Under the pieces are notes generated by a model, which was not told where the DNA came from, did no database searches, and was given only the letters and a program-made list of their open reading frames with translations. From Alphaproteobacteria bacterium (GTDB taxonomy: Bacteria; Pseudomonadota; Alphaproteobacteria; Rhizobiales; GCA-2746425): a stretch of 64,000 nt of DNA. Where the stretch lies: positions 1,178,001-1,242,000 of the forward strand of contig JANSWZ010000001.1 of the NCBI GenBank assembly GCA_024743215.1. The letters are read 5' to 3'. The translations under genes were made by a program, and so were the position numbers. Of this stretch, positions 9,071 through 18,589 are shown in pieces. The first letter of the stretch is position 1; every line of letters starts with the position of its first letter.

Positions 9071-10906
9071 ATGAATCGCGCAGAAAAACGACGCCTTGCG
9101 AAACAAGCACAGGCTACACAGGCAGCACCTTCCGCTTCCAAGCCAGCACGCAGGAACAAGCGAAACGGGGTCTATCGGACCAAGGGCGATCCGCAGCAAT
9201 TAATGGCAATGTTGGAGGCGGCGCATAAAATTTACGCCGCTGGACAACCGGAACAAGCAAAGTTGGCTTATCATGCCATTTTGCAACTCGACAGTTCCTT
9301 TCCAGATGCCAATAACTCTCTTGGAATCATCGATGTTGAAGCCGGAAAGCATGACCTGGCCGAACGCTGGTTTGGGAAAGCTGCGAAAGCGGAACCTACC
9401 AGGCCAACATTCCACAACAATCGTGGTCTGGCATTGATGGAATTAAAGCGCAGCAAGGAAGCGGTTGACTGTTTCAAAGCCTCGCTGGATGCCGATCCTG
9501 ATTTCGTTCCTGCCATGGTGAATCTTGGCAAGGGTCATAATGCTCAGGGAAACTACTCGGAAACCATCCCAGTGCTGGAAAAGGCGATTTCCATCACACC
9601 AGACTTTCTTGATGCCTATGTGGAGTTGGCAAGCGCGCATGGCGAATTGGGGCAGATTGACGAAGCACTTGGGTCACTTGATGAAGCACTCAAAGTGCGT
9701 CCGACCAGCGGACGTCTTTTAAACCAAAAGGCAGGCCTTTTGACCACATTTGGAAAACTCGATGAAGCAGAAGCAATTCATCGCAAAATTCTCGATCATG
9801 AGCCAGACAGCATAAACTCCTACAATGCGATTGCGCGGACCAAGAAATTTGAAACCTACGATGACGACATGAAGAACATGGAGCGTCTTTACAAGAAGAT
9901 ACCAGATGTCGACTATTCGAAGGTTCTGCAAGGTGAAGCGGAAAAAGAGGGGCATGAAGACCCTAAAATGAATTTGGCCATGGCGCTGGCAAAAGCATTT
10001 GAGGCGATCAAGGAATATGAAAAATCCTTCTTTTATTACAAAGAAGGCAACCGGCTGAGACGAAAGAAATATTTTTACCATCAAGCGGATGACTTTCGTG
10101 GATTTGATCTGCGCAGACAGCTGTTCACCCCTGCGTTGCTGGCTGATTTCAAGGGCGCCGGGCATCCGGACAAAACGCCGATTTTCATCGTCGGTATGCC
10201 GCGCTCCGGAACAACCTTGCTGGAACAGGTTTTCCACGCGCACCGCGATGTTTTTGGAGCAGGTGAATTGGGTTTCATGTCACAACTGGTGCGTAGCGAG
10301 TTCAAGGACATGCACACTTTTGAAGACAAATTGAAAGCTGGCAAGGTGACGTCCGAGACCTTCCGGGATATGGGTGCTGCCTACATAAAAAAGGTGCGCG
10401 AAATTGAAACGGACAGCCCATTTATCACCGACAAAATGCCGCATAATTTCCTGCAGGTTGGCTTTATCAAGCTGGCCTTGCCAAATGCGAAAATCATCCA
10501 CAGCTATCGCAATCCAATTGACAATGCCTTTGCGATTTTCAAGCAGATTTTCGGCAATGATGGTCACCAGTATGGCTATGATCTTGTCGAACTGGGCCAG
10601 TATCACAACAAATACCGTGAGTTGATGGCTCACTGGAACGAGATCTTTCCGGGTCAGATTCTGGAGAACCGCTATGAAGACATGGTGGCTGATCTGGAGA
10701 AGCAGACCCGGACGGTTCTGGATTTCTGTGGCCTGGAATGGGATCCGAATTGTCTGAATTTCCATGAGGCTGACCGTGCAATTCGGACCGCCAGTGTTAC
10801 CCAGGTGCGGCAGCCGATCTATAAGGGGTCAGTGGAGAAATGGCGTAAATATGAGGCCCAGTTGCAGCCATTGATCCGGGTTCTGGAAAAGGGATTACCG
10901 TTTTAG
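9071..10906 (+). CDS. TPR-repeat sulfotransferase
   Basis: About 611 residues from the ATG at 9071. A TTG 12 bases upstream is also possible, and neither has a strong ribosome-binding site. A basic N-terminal tail (MNRAEKRRLAKQ) leads into five or six tetratricopeptide repeats (residues about 40-270), then a linker and a C-terminal sulfotransferase domain. The PAPS 5'-phosphosulfate loop is GMPRSGTTLLEQ near residue 378, followed by DKMPHNF and the 3'-phosphate-binding IIHSYRNPIDNAFAIF. Such fusions sulfate unknown acceptors, possibly glycans or proteins in bacteria. It lies 45 bp behind ugd, so the two may share a transcript, and converges on putA with a 33-bp gap. Confidence 0.9.
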   Translation: MNRAEKRRLAKQAQATQAAPSASKPARRNKRNGVYRTKGDPQQLMAMLEAAHKIYAAGQPEQAKLAYHAILQLDSSFPDANNSLGIIDVEAGKHDLAERWFGKAAKAEPTRPTFHNNRGLALMELKRSKEAVDCFKASLDADPDFVPAMVNLGKGHNAQGNYSETIPVLEKAISITPDFLDAYVELASAHGELGQIDEALGSLDEALKVRPTSGRLLNQKAGLLTTFGKLDEAEAIHRKILDHEPDSINSYNAIARTKKFETYDDDMKNMERLYKKIPDVDYSKVLQGEAEKEGHEDPKMNLAMALAKAFEAIKEYEKSFFYYKEGNRLRRKKYFYHQADDFRGFDLRRQLFTPALLADFKGAGHPDKTPIFIVGMPRSGTTLLEQVFHAHRDVFGAGELGFMSQLVRSEFKDMHTFEDKLKAGKVTSETFRDMGAAYIKKVREIETDSPFITDKMPHNFLQVGFIKLALPNAKIIHSYRNPIDNAFAIFKQIFGNDGHQYGYDLVELGQYHNKYRELMAHWNEIFPGQILENRYEDMVADLEKQTRTVLDFCGLEWDPNCLNFHEADRAIRTASVTQVRQPIYKGSVEKWRKYEAQLQPLIRVLEKGLPF

Positions 10907-10939
10907 GTCTCGCCTATGACGGCAAACCGCCCTGCTTCC

Positions 10940-13900
10940 TCAGGCGGAGGCGAGCAATGAAGCATTGCCGCCTGCAGCTGTTGTATCGATGCAAACATGT
11001 CGCTCCAGAAGACAGGGCGAAAAGTCATCACTGCTGATCAAAGGCAGTATTAGTCCGTCACGATGGGCCAATGCCTGTCGCACAGTGTGTTGGAATTCTG
11101 TGTCGCCCCAGCAAACGACACCGTCAAAGCCTGACAGGGTTTTCAACACCTCTGGCTCCAGCACACCATTCAGAGTCCCCTCCTGAGACAGACCTGGCGC
11201 GATGCCCAGCGTTGCACAGCCAAGACAGGCAGCCTTGTACATTTGGGCCTTTGCCGCATCCGCTGTCGGACCGAGGCACAGAATGACACCTTTGGAAAAT
11301 ACGCTTAGTCGGTTGGATTCGCCGGTTGGGCCGGGCATGTCAGTGATTTCCATCAGTTTCGAGGCAAGCTGATTTGAGGATGGCTGATAAATGTCCAGAG
11401 CCGCCTGTGCCGTGGCGTGCGAAATCTGCTGTGCCTTATGGGGACGCTGAACTTCGATATGTGGCGATTTCGTAAATCGTTTCAGATAATGCGGCCCCCC
11501 GGCTTTTGGACCTGTGCCTGACAGGCCCTCACCGCCAAAAGGCTGAGACGCAACCACAGCGCCAATCTGATTGCGGTTGATGTAGATGTTTCCACATCTA
11601 ATGCTGTCGATAATGGTCTGAACGCGGTCATCAATGCGGGTATGCAATCCGAAAGTCAGGCCAAAGCCCTTGTTGTTTATGGATTCTATGACCGCCGGCA
11701 ATTGACTGGCCTTGAAAGTGGCGACGTGCAGAACGGGGCCAAAAACCTCTTCGTGCAAATCTTCAATCCCTTTGATGGAAATAAGCGCCGGCCCGACATA
11801 CATACCTTCTTGAGGCGCTTCCAGTTGTTTCAGCAGACGGCCTTCCTGCGCAGCTTTGCGAATGTGGGTCTCTATCTTCGCTTTGGCAGGCTGATCAATG
11901 ACCGGGCCAATATCGGTCTGCAAATCTGCCGGATTACCAACCACCAGCGCATCCATGGCACCTTGCAGCATTTTTAACAGTTTTTCCGCGATGTCCTCCT
12001 GCACATACAAAACGCGCAGAGCTGAGCAGCGTTGACCAGCACTTTGAAAGGCAGAGGCAACAATGTCTCGCACAGCCTGTTCCGGGAGAGCAGAACTGTC
12101 CACGATCATGGCGTTGATACCACCGGTTTCCGCAATGAGTGGCGCATCGGGCGCTGCATATTGGGCCATCACGCGGTTGATGCGCATGGCTGTCGGTGTA
12201 GAGCCGGTGAAGCACACGCCACTGATACGCGGATCGGACACCAAGGCATGGCCAATTTCAGCACCTGCCCCGGGAAGCAATTGAACAGCAGCTTTGGGGA
12301 TACCTGCCTTGTGCAACAAGGCAACCGCGTGAGCGGCTATCAAAGGGGTTTGTTCGGCTGGCTTGGCAAGCACAGCATTACCAGCGGCCAAAGCTGCTGA
12401 AACCTGGCCGCTGAAAATTGCCAATGGAAAGTTCCATGGAGAGATGCAGACAAACACACCCCTGCCCTCAACTAGGCCTTTCTCCGCCATGCGCTCCGCT
12501 TCAGCTGCATAATATCTCAGAAAATCGACGGCTTCGCGCAGCTCTGCAATGGCATCAGTTGCTGTCTTGCCTGCCTCCTGACACGCCAGTGCAAAGAACC
12601 GCTCTGCGTCTGCCTCATAAAGTTCAGCAGCTTTGCGCAGGTAACTTGCCCGCACGGATACCGGCGTTGCCGACCAATGGACCGTGCCATCCACCGCGGC
12701 CGTGATTGCATCATTCACCGCACCCAATGGTGTATCAGCTGCATGGCCAATGATCTGATGTGGCCTTGCAGGATTATATCTTGGAGCCACGGCCAGCGGT
12801 TGGTGTCTCTCAACTACGGCAAGCATTGGTCCTGAATTCTCTTTCGGCAATGCTGTCGCCATGGCCTGCGCCACAAATGCCTGATCTCGGCAATCAGTGA
12901 TGTCCCAGCCTTTAGCATTTCCGCGCACATCTCCAAAAAGCTCGCTCGGATGAGCAATTCCGGGGTTTGGCGCATCGTTCAGATAGTTCGACACGGCCAC
13001 GAATGGGTCCGCAACAATGGTTGCGACAGACACTTGCTTGTCCACAATCTGATTAACGAAGGAGCTGTTCGCTCCATTTTCCAGAAGCCGCCGAACCAGA
13101 TAGGCCAGCAAATCCTCATGGGCGCCAACAGGCGCATAGATGCGACAGCGCGACTGATGGCCTGCCATGACCGCATTGTGCAAAACCTCACCCATGCCGT
13201 GCAGCCGCTGGAATTCAAATTCAGGATCCCCTTCATCAGCGGCAATGGCCTGGACTGCGGCTATGGTGTGCGCATTGTGGGTGGCAAATTGCGGGTAGAT
13301 ACGGTGGGTGCAGCGCAGCAGCTTTCGCGCACATGCAATGTAACTGACATCGGTGGAGGCTTTGCGCGTGAAGACAGGAAACCCATCCAGCCCGAGAACC
13401 TGAGCCCGTTTGATTTCAGTGTCCCAATAGGCTCCCTTAACGAGGCGAACCATGATGCGCCGGTCCAATTTATCCGCCAATGCGTGCAACCAGTCGATAA
13501 CAAAGGCAGCGCGCGGCCCATAGGCTTGAACGACAACGCCAAATCCATCCCAGCTGGCCAGAGCCGGGTTTGACAGAATGCTTTCAATCACATCCAAGGA
13601 CAGATCAAGCCGGTCCTGCTCTTCTGCATCAATATTGAATCCCATATTGGCTGATTTTGCCAGGCTCGCCAGCGCCAGGGTCCGATTGACCAGTTCCGGC
13701 ACAATCCGATCTTTCTGAGTGGCCTCATATCTTGGATGCAGGGCGGATAACTTTACGGAAATGCCCGGATTTTCGCGAATGTCGCTGCTTCCGCAGCTTT
13801 TGGCGATGGTGCTGATGGCTTCGGAGTAAGACAAGTGGTAGCGCTTTGAATCAGCCTGAGTGCGGGCCGCCTCCCCCAACATGTCATATGAATAGGTGAA

Positions 13901-14488
13901 GCCACGCTCTTCCTGTTTGGCGGCGCGTATCATCGCTTCGTCAATGTTGCGACCCAGAACGAATTGCTGACCCAATTCACGCATCGCCTGTGCCACAGCT
14001 GTGCGGATGACCGGCTCGCCGACCCGCTTGAGCAGCGAACGCAAAGTTCCGGCAATTCCTTCGTCCTCGCGCAGAACAGTGCCAGTCAGCATCAACGCCC
14101 ATGTGGATGCATTTACCAAGGAGGAGTTGGACTTCCCCAGATGCGCGCCCCAATTGGACGGCGAGATTTTATCTTCGATCAGCGCATCAATTGTGTCACT
14201 GTCAGGTACACGCAACAAGGCTTCGGCCAGGCACATAAGTGCAACGCCTTCCCTTGTCGAAAGGCCGTACTCAGACAGAAAAGATTCCATCAAACCCGGA
14301 TTCCGGACCTTACGAACGTCTTCCACCAGCTTTGCGGCTTCCAGTTTGACCGCGGCAGCGATATCGGGCGTTTGTTCAGCAAGCTCAATCAATTGGGCCA
14401 GAGCGGCCGCCTCGTCTGACAACACGTGGTCGCGAATTTGTTCTCTTAGTTGAGAAAGATCGGCGGAAGCATCATTCAGTGCGTTCAT
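10940..14488 (-). CDS. putA: bifunctional proline dehydrogenase / delta-1-pyrroline-5-carboxylate dehydrogenase
   Basis: A protein of about 1182 residues catalysing both steps from proline to glutamate. The FAD-dependent proline dehydrogenase barrel covers about residues 150-480 (FNIDAEEQDRLDLSL, VRLVKGAYWD, FATHNAHT). The NAD-dependent P5C dehydrogenase follows, with SPWNFPLAIF, the catalytic cysteine near residue 820 in SAGQRCSALR, and EVFGPVLHVATF. A C-terminal extension completes the long type of PutA. No N-terminal ribbon-helix-helix DNA-binding domain is seen, so it is not self-regulating as in E. coli. I chose the ATG at 14488 because AGGGTT lies 5 bases upstream; an in-frame ATG at 14503 is an alternative. 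It is transcribed divergently from an Lrp-type regulator. Confidence 0.95.
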   Translation of the reverse strand: MNALNDASADLSQLREQIRDHVLSDEAAALAQLIELAEQTPDIAAAVKLEAAKLVEDVRKVRNPGLMESFLSEYGLSTREGVALMCLAEALLRVPDSDTIDALIEDKISPSNWGAHLGKSNSSLVNASTWALMLTGTVLREDEGIAGTLRSLLKRVGEPVIRTAVAQAMRELGQQFVLGRNIDEAMIRAAKQEERGFTYSYDMLGEAARTQADSKRYHLSYSEAISTIAKSCGSSDIRENPGISVKLSALHPRYEATQKDRIVPELVNRTLALASLAKSANMGFNIDAEEQDRLDLSLDVIESILSNPALASWDGFGVVVQAYGPRAAFVIDWLHALADKLDRRIMVRLVKGAYWDTEIKRAQVLGLDGFPVFTRKASTDVSYIACARKLLRCTHRIYPQFATHNAHTIAAVQAIAADEGDPEFEFQRLHGMGEVLHNAVMAGHQSRCRIYAPVGAHEDLLAYLVRRLLENGANSSFVNQIVDKQVSVATIVADPFVAVSNYLNDAPNPGIAHPSELFGDVRGNAKGWDITDCRDQAFVAQAMATALPKENSGPMLAVVERHQPLAVAPRYNPARPHQIIGHAADTPLGAVNDAITAAVDGTVHWSATPVSVRASYLRKAAELYEADAERFFALACQEAGKTATDAIAELREAVDFLRYYAAEAERMAEKGLVEGRGVFVCISPWNFPLAIFSGQVSAALAAGNAVLAKPAEQTPLIAAHAVALLHKAGIPKAAVQLLPGAGAEIGHALVSDPRISGVCFTGSTPTAMRINRVMAQYAAPDAPLIAETGGINAMIVDSSALPEQAVRDIVASAFQSAGQRCSALRVLYVQEDIAEKLLKMLQGAMDALVVGNPADLQTDIGPVIDQPAKAKIETHIRKAAQEGRLLKQLEAPQEGMYVGPALISIKGIEDLHEEVFGPVLHVATFKASQLPAVIESINNKGFGLTFGLHTRIDDRVQTIIDSIRCGNIYINRNQIGAVVASQPFGGEGLSGTGPKAGGPHYLKRFTKSPHIEVQRPHKAQQISHATAQAALDIYQPSSNQLASKLMEITDMPGPTGESNRLSVFSKGVILCLGPTADAAKAQMYKAACLGCATLGIAPGLSQEGTLNGVLEPEVLKTLSGFDGVVCWGDTEFQHTVRQALAHRDGLILPLISSDDFSPCLLERHVCIDTTAAGGNASLLASA

Positions 14489-14667
14489 GTCATCAACCCT
14501 CATTGTGCGCTCGAAATTAAGCCCGACGTTGATGTTGGCTTGGATGGCACTCAGTCACTTTGTCTGCTGGATTCATATTATCAGCACTAAATTCGGTTTT
14601 TTTCCCGCAAACCCGATTCAAGACGTATTATCTCCTGATAAATTGATATTTTTCAGGATTTTTGCCC

Positions 14668-15141
14668 GTGGATGAAACAGAACTTTCTGCAAACGAGCTT
14701 GATGGTTTCGATGAAAAGATTCTCAGGGTTCTGGCCCACAATGGCCGGATAACTGTTACCCAATTGGCAGAGACAATCGGCCTGTCAAAGTCTCCCTGCC
14801 AGGTGCGGTTAAAGCGTTTGGAATCAGAAGGTTATATCCTTGGCTATCGTGCTGTCCTGAATGCCCAGAAGCTGGACCGTGCCCACATTGCCTTTGTTGA
14901 AGTCAAATTAAAGGACACACGCGAGCCTGCATTGCAGGCGTTCAATCTGGCAGCCCACAATGTGGGTGAAATCGAAGAGTGCCATATGATTGCGGGCAGC
15001 TTTGACTATCTTTTAAAAGTTCGAACCAAACACATTTCCGAATATCGCCGCGTTCTGGGCGAAACCATCTCCGGTTTGCCGCATGTGGCGCATACCAGCA
15101 CGCATGTCGCTATGGAATCAGTCAAAGATCGCGGGGTGTAA
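14668..15141 (+). CDS. putR: Lrp/AsnC family transcriptional regulator, probable proline-responsive activator of putA
   Basis: About 157 residues. The start is probably the GTG at 14668, with AGGA 9 bases upstream; a TTG 6 bases earlier would leave too little spacing. An N-terminal winged helix-turn-helix (LAETIGLSKSPCQVRLKRLESEGY) is followed by the RAM ligand-binding domain with the family's GSFDYLLKV segment near residue 115. Lrp-type PutR proteins in Agrobacterium and Rhodobacter activate the divergent putA in response to proline. The same divergent arrangement with a 180-bp intergenic region is seen here, so that role is inferred from context. It ends 3 bp from a convergent MBL-fold gene. 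Confidence 0.9.
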   Translation: MDETELSANELDGFDEKILRVLAHNGRITVTQLAETIGLSKSPCQVRLKRLESEGYILGYRAVLNAQKLDRAHIAFVEVKLKDTREPALQAFNLAAHNVGEIEECHMIAGSFDYLLKVRTKHISEYRRVLGETISGLPHVAHTSTHVAMESVKDRGV

Positions 15142-15144
15142 CCC

Positions 15145-15891
15145 TCAGGCGTCATGGTCCTTTAGCCATCGACTGATCAATTTGCGCAAATGATCCCCGC
15201 TGAAACTTGGGAAATGACCGCCATGCACAGTTCGAACCGAAAGGTGTGCAAGGCGCCTCATGGACGCGATATAGTCATGCGCGTCAGAGTGATAAAGATC
15301 TTCAACAAGGGGCCCGTCATAGACAATATCACCCGCAAACAGGATGCCGGTTTTGGCTTCGAACAACGCAATTCCACCAGGCGAATGCCCCGGCGTATGG
15401 ATCACTTCAAAGCGCCGGGTGCCAAGCGAGAGGCAATCCCCGTCTTCCAGAATTCTGGTCGCTTTGGCTGCTGCAACCTCGTAAGTTTCAGAGCGATAAG
15501 GCTGGGGTGGCAAAACATCAAAAATATCATCTGTAACATAAGGATCGGCAAGAGTGGCGCTGCGTGTCGGTGCCGCCAGAAGATGCGCTTCGGCGCGATG
15601 GACCGCGCGTTGCTCAAACTCGTGATGACATCCAATATGGTCAAAATGCGTGTGGCTTGCGACCGCGAGAAGTTGCCTTTCTGAGACCAAAGGCACCCAT
15701 TCACGCAGGCTGACAACGCCCATACCGCTATCAATCAAAAGGTCCTCATCTTCACCGCGGATGTGCCAGCAATTGCAACGGTAGAATTCCTTGATGTGTG
15801 GCTCATCGATGCGCGAAACATCGTCAGAGAGTTTTGTCACTCGCCACCAGGCTTCTGGCTTTGCGCGTTTCATAAACTTTTCCGCCATCAT
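15145..15891 (-). CDS. MBL-fold metallo-hydrolase
   Basis: A 248-residue metallo-beta-lactamase-fold protein. The metal-binding motif is ASHTHFDHIG (H-x-H-x-D-H), with later ligands in HTPGHSPGGIALF and FAGDIVYDG and a C-terminal VHGGHFPSF histidine. This arrangement matches the glyoxalase II-like/general hydrolase branch with two metal ions. The substrate is unknown. It lies downstream of the lactonase-like gene on the same strand after a 155-bp gap, so it may or may not belong to that operon, and it converges on the Lrp regulator. The gap upstream holds no further gene. Confidence 0.85.
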   Translation of the reverse strand: MMAEKFMKRAKPEAWWRVTKLSDDVSRIDEPHIKEFYRCNCWHIRGEDEDLLIDSGMGVVSLREWVPLVSERQLLAVASHTHFDHIGCHHEFEQRAVHRAEAHLLAAPTRSATLADPYVTDDIFDVLPPQPYRSETYEVAAAKATRILEDGDCLSLGTRRFEVIHTPGHSPGGIALFEAKTGILFAGDIVYDGPLVEDLYHSDAHDYIASMRRLAHLSVRTVHGGHFPSFSGDHLRKLISRWLKDHDA

Positions 15892-16046
15892 ACAGGTCCC
15901 TTCCTCCAGATATGCGAGCTCACCCTAGCAATCCTGGCCCGCTACTGACCTGGTTTTATGGCATCCAGTTTCGACAGTTCTCACTGCGTCAAGCCACGCT
16001 CAAAAAGAAATCGTGCCAGCAGCGCCCAATTTCACTTTGTTCTGGC

Positions 16047-16850
16047 TCACATCACTTTAGCTTTCGGCGGCACATGCAGGGCAACAATGCTGTCATCACC
16101 GGAGAAGACAGACTCGTAGATGGATCGGACCATCGGGTCATGGCCAGGAATGATATGATTGTCGCTTTCAGCAAGCATCTTGAGGGTGCCAAATCCGCTC
16201 AACATGTCCTCAACATCCACAACAATGGGAAATGGCTTCTCAAGACGGTAATTCTCGAAATAGTGGCTTGCATCGGAGGCCAGAACGACCCAGCCACGCG
16301 CGGTTTTGACACGCACGCATTGCAGTCCCCTGCTGTGACCGCCGATGAGATGGGTTTCCACGCCGTCCGCTATGCTGGCGCTGCCAGTTGAAAAATGAAC
16401 ACGGCCCGCAAACAAGGCTCGCACCATGTCGCAGACATGTTCCCCTGTAAAGGGCGCGCGCAAATGATCATGGCACATGCAAGGACCGGTAGCATATGCC
16501 ATTTCAATGGCTTGAACATGAAGGTTGGCTTTAGGGAATGCAGTCAGACAGCCAGCATGATCATAATGCAGATGGGTAATGATGACCGTGTCAACCGTCT
16601 CGGGATCAACACCAAACTGCCGCAGCTTATCTGCCGGATTGATCTGGATTTGCCTGTTTCTGGCCTGTGCTTCCTCTGTATCGTACCCTGTATCCACCAC
16701 GATGGTCTTTGATCCCTGCCTTAGCACCCACACAAAATAATCCATCGCATGCGGCAAGTCGTGATGCGGATCTGCCAAAAAGGAATCTGCGCGCGTTCGT
16801 GTGTTGCGTTCGGCATATTTCAGCGCAAAAACGTCCCAGATATCACTCAC
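16047..16850 (-). CDS. N-acyl homoserine lactonase-like MBL-fold lactonase
   Basis: A 267-residue enzyme of the AttM/BlcC/AiiA-like branch of the MBL fold. Ligand motifs are THLHYDHAG (His93, His95, Asp97, His98), GGHSRGLQCV, VLASDASHYFEN and IPGHDPMV. Family members open acyl-homoserine lactones or small lactones such as gamma-butyrolactone. Here the neighbouring dehydrogenases make a sugar- or organic-acid lactone the likelier substrate. The start is a GTG at 16850; AGGAG lies 6 bases upstream and overlaps the stop codon of the GntR gene, so translation of the two is coupled. It is the last gene of a four-gene minus-strand operon. Confidence 0.85.
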   Translation of the reverse strand: MSDIWDVFALKYAERNTRTRADSFLADPHHDLPHAMDYFVWVLRQGSKTIVVDTGYDTEEAQARNRQIQINPADKLRQFGVDPETVDTVIITHLHYDHAGCLTAFPKANLHVQAIEMAYATGPCMCHDHLRAPFTGEHVCDMVRALFAGRVHFSTGSASIADGVETHLIGGHSRGLQCVRVKTARGWVVLASDASHYFENYRLEKPFPIVVDVEDMLSGFGTLKMLAESDNHIIPGHDPMVRSIYESVFSGDDSIVALHVPPKAKVM

Positions 16851-16859
16851 ATTAAACTC

Positions 16860-17537
16860 CTACAGGTGATTCAAATTGTGATGTGTGATCAGATCAACCA
16901 GCATGGTTTTTGCATTTTTTCGATGCTCGCGGTGAAGGTTCCGCGCCGCCTGCCAGTCTCCCGACTGTACAAAACTCACCAATCGCCTGTGATCTTCGTT
17001 GGACCGCACGGGCTTTGGGCGCAATGTCAAAGTAGCCATACGGGCGCGGTGGACCTGCCCCCAGAATGTGGAGACTATTTTTGACAGGCGCGCATTTCCT
17101 GCAAGACGCACCAAATCCATGTGAAAGGCCTCATCTGCATACGCCCATGCAATCAGATCATTCGCCTGCAGGGCAGCATCCATAGCGCTTACGTGAGACA
17201 TTAAAAGGGTATGACCGTGCTCGCTAAGCCCGTCACGCGCGACTTTTTCGGCAGCATATGGCTCCAGTTCGGTCAAAAGATCATAGATGTCCTGCATGTC
17301 TTCTATTGAAATTGGCAGGATCGTTATGCCGTGTCTCGGCCTGATGCTCAAAAACCCTTCACTTTCAAGCTGAAGCGTCGCCTCGCGCACTGGTGTGCGG
17401 CTCATCCCCAGCATCTCGGCAAGTTCTGTTTCAAGATAGGAGGCCGAGGGTTTGAGCGCATTGTCCATAATCAGGCCTTTCAGCGTCTGATAAGCCTGTT
17501 GCGTCCGTGTGTCGGTTTTTCGTGCAGAGCCTGCCAC
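16860..17537 (-). CDS. GntR-family transcriptional regulator with FCD domain
   Basis: A 225-residue regulator. The N-terminal winged helix (residues about 12-75) carries LAEMLGMSRTPVREATLQLESEGFL, the typical GntR recognition helix. The C-terminal all-helical FCD domain, of the FadR subfamily, binds acidic ligands through metal-coordinating residues. The start is a GTG whose first base is shared with the TAG stop of the upstream oxidoreductase gene (one-base overlap), with a GGGGGG stretch 9 bases upstream. It lies inside the operon it probably controls, together with the divergent TRAP transporter. It is probably a repressor released by a pathway acid; this is inference. Confidence 0.92.
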   Translation of the reverse strand: MAGSARKTDTRTQQAYQTLKGLIMDNALKPSASYLETELAEMLGMSRTPVREATLQLESEGFLSIRPRHGITILPISIEDMQDIYDLLTELEPYAAEKVARDGLSEHGHTLLMSHVSAMDAALQANDLIAWAYADEAFHMDLVRLAGNARLSKIVSTFWGQVHRARMATLTLRPKPVRSNEDHRRLVSFVQSGDWQAARNLHREHRKNAKTMLVDLITHHNLNHL

Positions 17538-18586
17538 TAGATGCAGCCCCCCTCACCCAGCGTCAATCTTACGCCTTCATCTGAAGCGCGGTAAACCAAT
17601 GTCTGGATTTCAAGGTTTTTCAGGTAGTTTGTGGCTGTGTTTTCGAGTGTTTCTCCGGCTCTCAAATGCTCCACAACATGATGTTGCAGATGGTAGACAC
17701 AATCGCCGCCAAAATCCCTGTCCTCAAAGGAATATGCATGAGTTTGCCAGTGATTTTCGCCAAAATTGCGCAAGGCGATCGCGCCATCACCGGAGAGCTT
17801 CAAACTGGCCTGACTTCCCTCAATCAGGAATTCACCCATGGTCAGCCGTCTGTTCTGCGCCACATGGTCCAGCGTCCGATTGCCGTCGAAACCAATGCGA
17901 GCACCATCCGCCATCTGAAATGTGAACGTACCACTGTCTTCGCCAGCAATAACCGGATTTGTACGAAACAAGTCCGCGCTCACTGCAACTGGTTCCCCAA
18001 ACAGAAAGCGAAAGACGTCAATCCAGTGGACACCTGTTTCACGGATCAGAAATTGTTTCATGTCTCTGAAATACGGTTGACGACCCAGGTAGGCGTCGTC
18101 AGTCGCACCATCGCCTGGTCTAAATCTGAATTGGGCCTGGACGACACGCCCCAACCGCCCATCTGCCAGGATGTTGCTGATCTCGCGATACCAGGGCTGA
18201 AACCGAAAATTTTCATGAATCACCAACAGTGTCGAACTGTTGTCACTCGCGGATGCAAGTTCCTGGGCCTGAGACAGATTTTCGCAAAACGGCTTTTGGC
18301 AAATTACGGCCTGTACCCGCCCCAGAACAGGTCGGATCAAATCGAGATGAGTGGTTGGTGGCGTTGCAACATCCAGAATATCAAATTCACAGGAAGAGAG
18401 CATTTCTTCCACGCTCTCAAACACCTCAATATGTGGCGCGACCTTCAACGCCGCAGATCTTCGTTCTGCGTTGGGATCTGCCAGGGCGATCAAAGATGCT
18501 CCGCCCAATCGCTGCCAGGCAATCAGATGGAATTCCGCAAAATAGCCATATCCCACCATCCCGACACGCAATGCAGGCACTGCCAT
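17537..18586 (-). CDS. Gfo/Idh/MocA family oxidoreductase
   Basis: A 349-residue NAD(P)-dependent sugar or polyol oxidoreductase. It begins with a Rossmann motif GMVGYGYFAEFHL and continues with DVATPPTTHLD and the family's central ICQKPFCENLSQAQ segment, whose lysine is part of the conserved EKP-type triad (here QKP). A histidine-containing ETGVHWIDVFRFLFG follows near residue 185, then the C-terminal beta-sheet substrate domain. It probably oxidises a sugar or sugar acid to a lactone or keto product that feeds the lactonase encoded two genes downstream. It lies 3 bp behind the dehydrogenase gene and overlaps the GntR gene by one base. Confidence 0.9.
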   Translation of the reverse strand: MAVPALRVGMVGYGYFAEFHLIAWQRLGGASLIALADPNAERRSAALKVAPHIEVFESVEEMLSSCEFDILDVATPPTTHLDLIRPVLGRVQAVICQKPFCENLSQAQELASASDNSSTLLVIHENFRFQPWYREISNILADGRLGRVVQAQFRFRPGDGATDDAYLGRQPYFRDMKQFLIRETGVHWIDVFRFLFGEPVAVSADLFRTNPVIAGEDSGTFTFQMADGARIGFDGNRTLDHVAQNRRLTMGEFLIEGSQASLKLSGDGAIALRNFGENHWQTHAYSFEDRDFGGDCVYHLQHHVVEHLRAGETLENTATNYLKNLEIQTLVYRASDEGVRLTLGEGGCI

Positions 18587-18589
18587 GGG

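Noticed and set aside
10907-10960. Inverted repeat CTCGCCT/AGGCGAG between the sulfotransferase and putA 3' ends as a terminator
   Set aside because: The arms are far apart, overlap the putA coding end and have no T-run on either strand.
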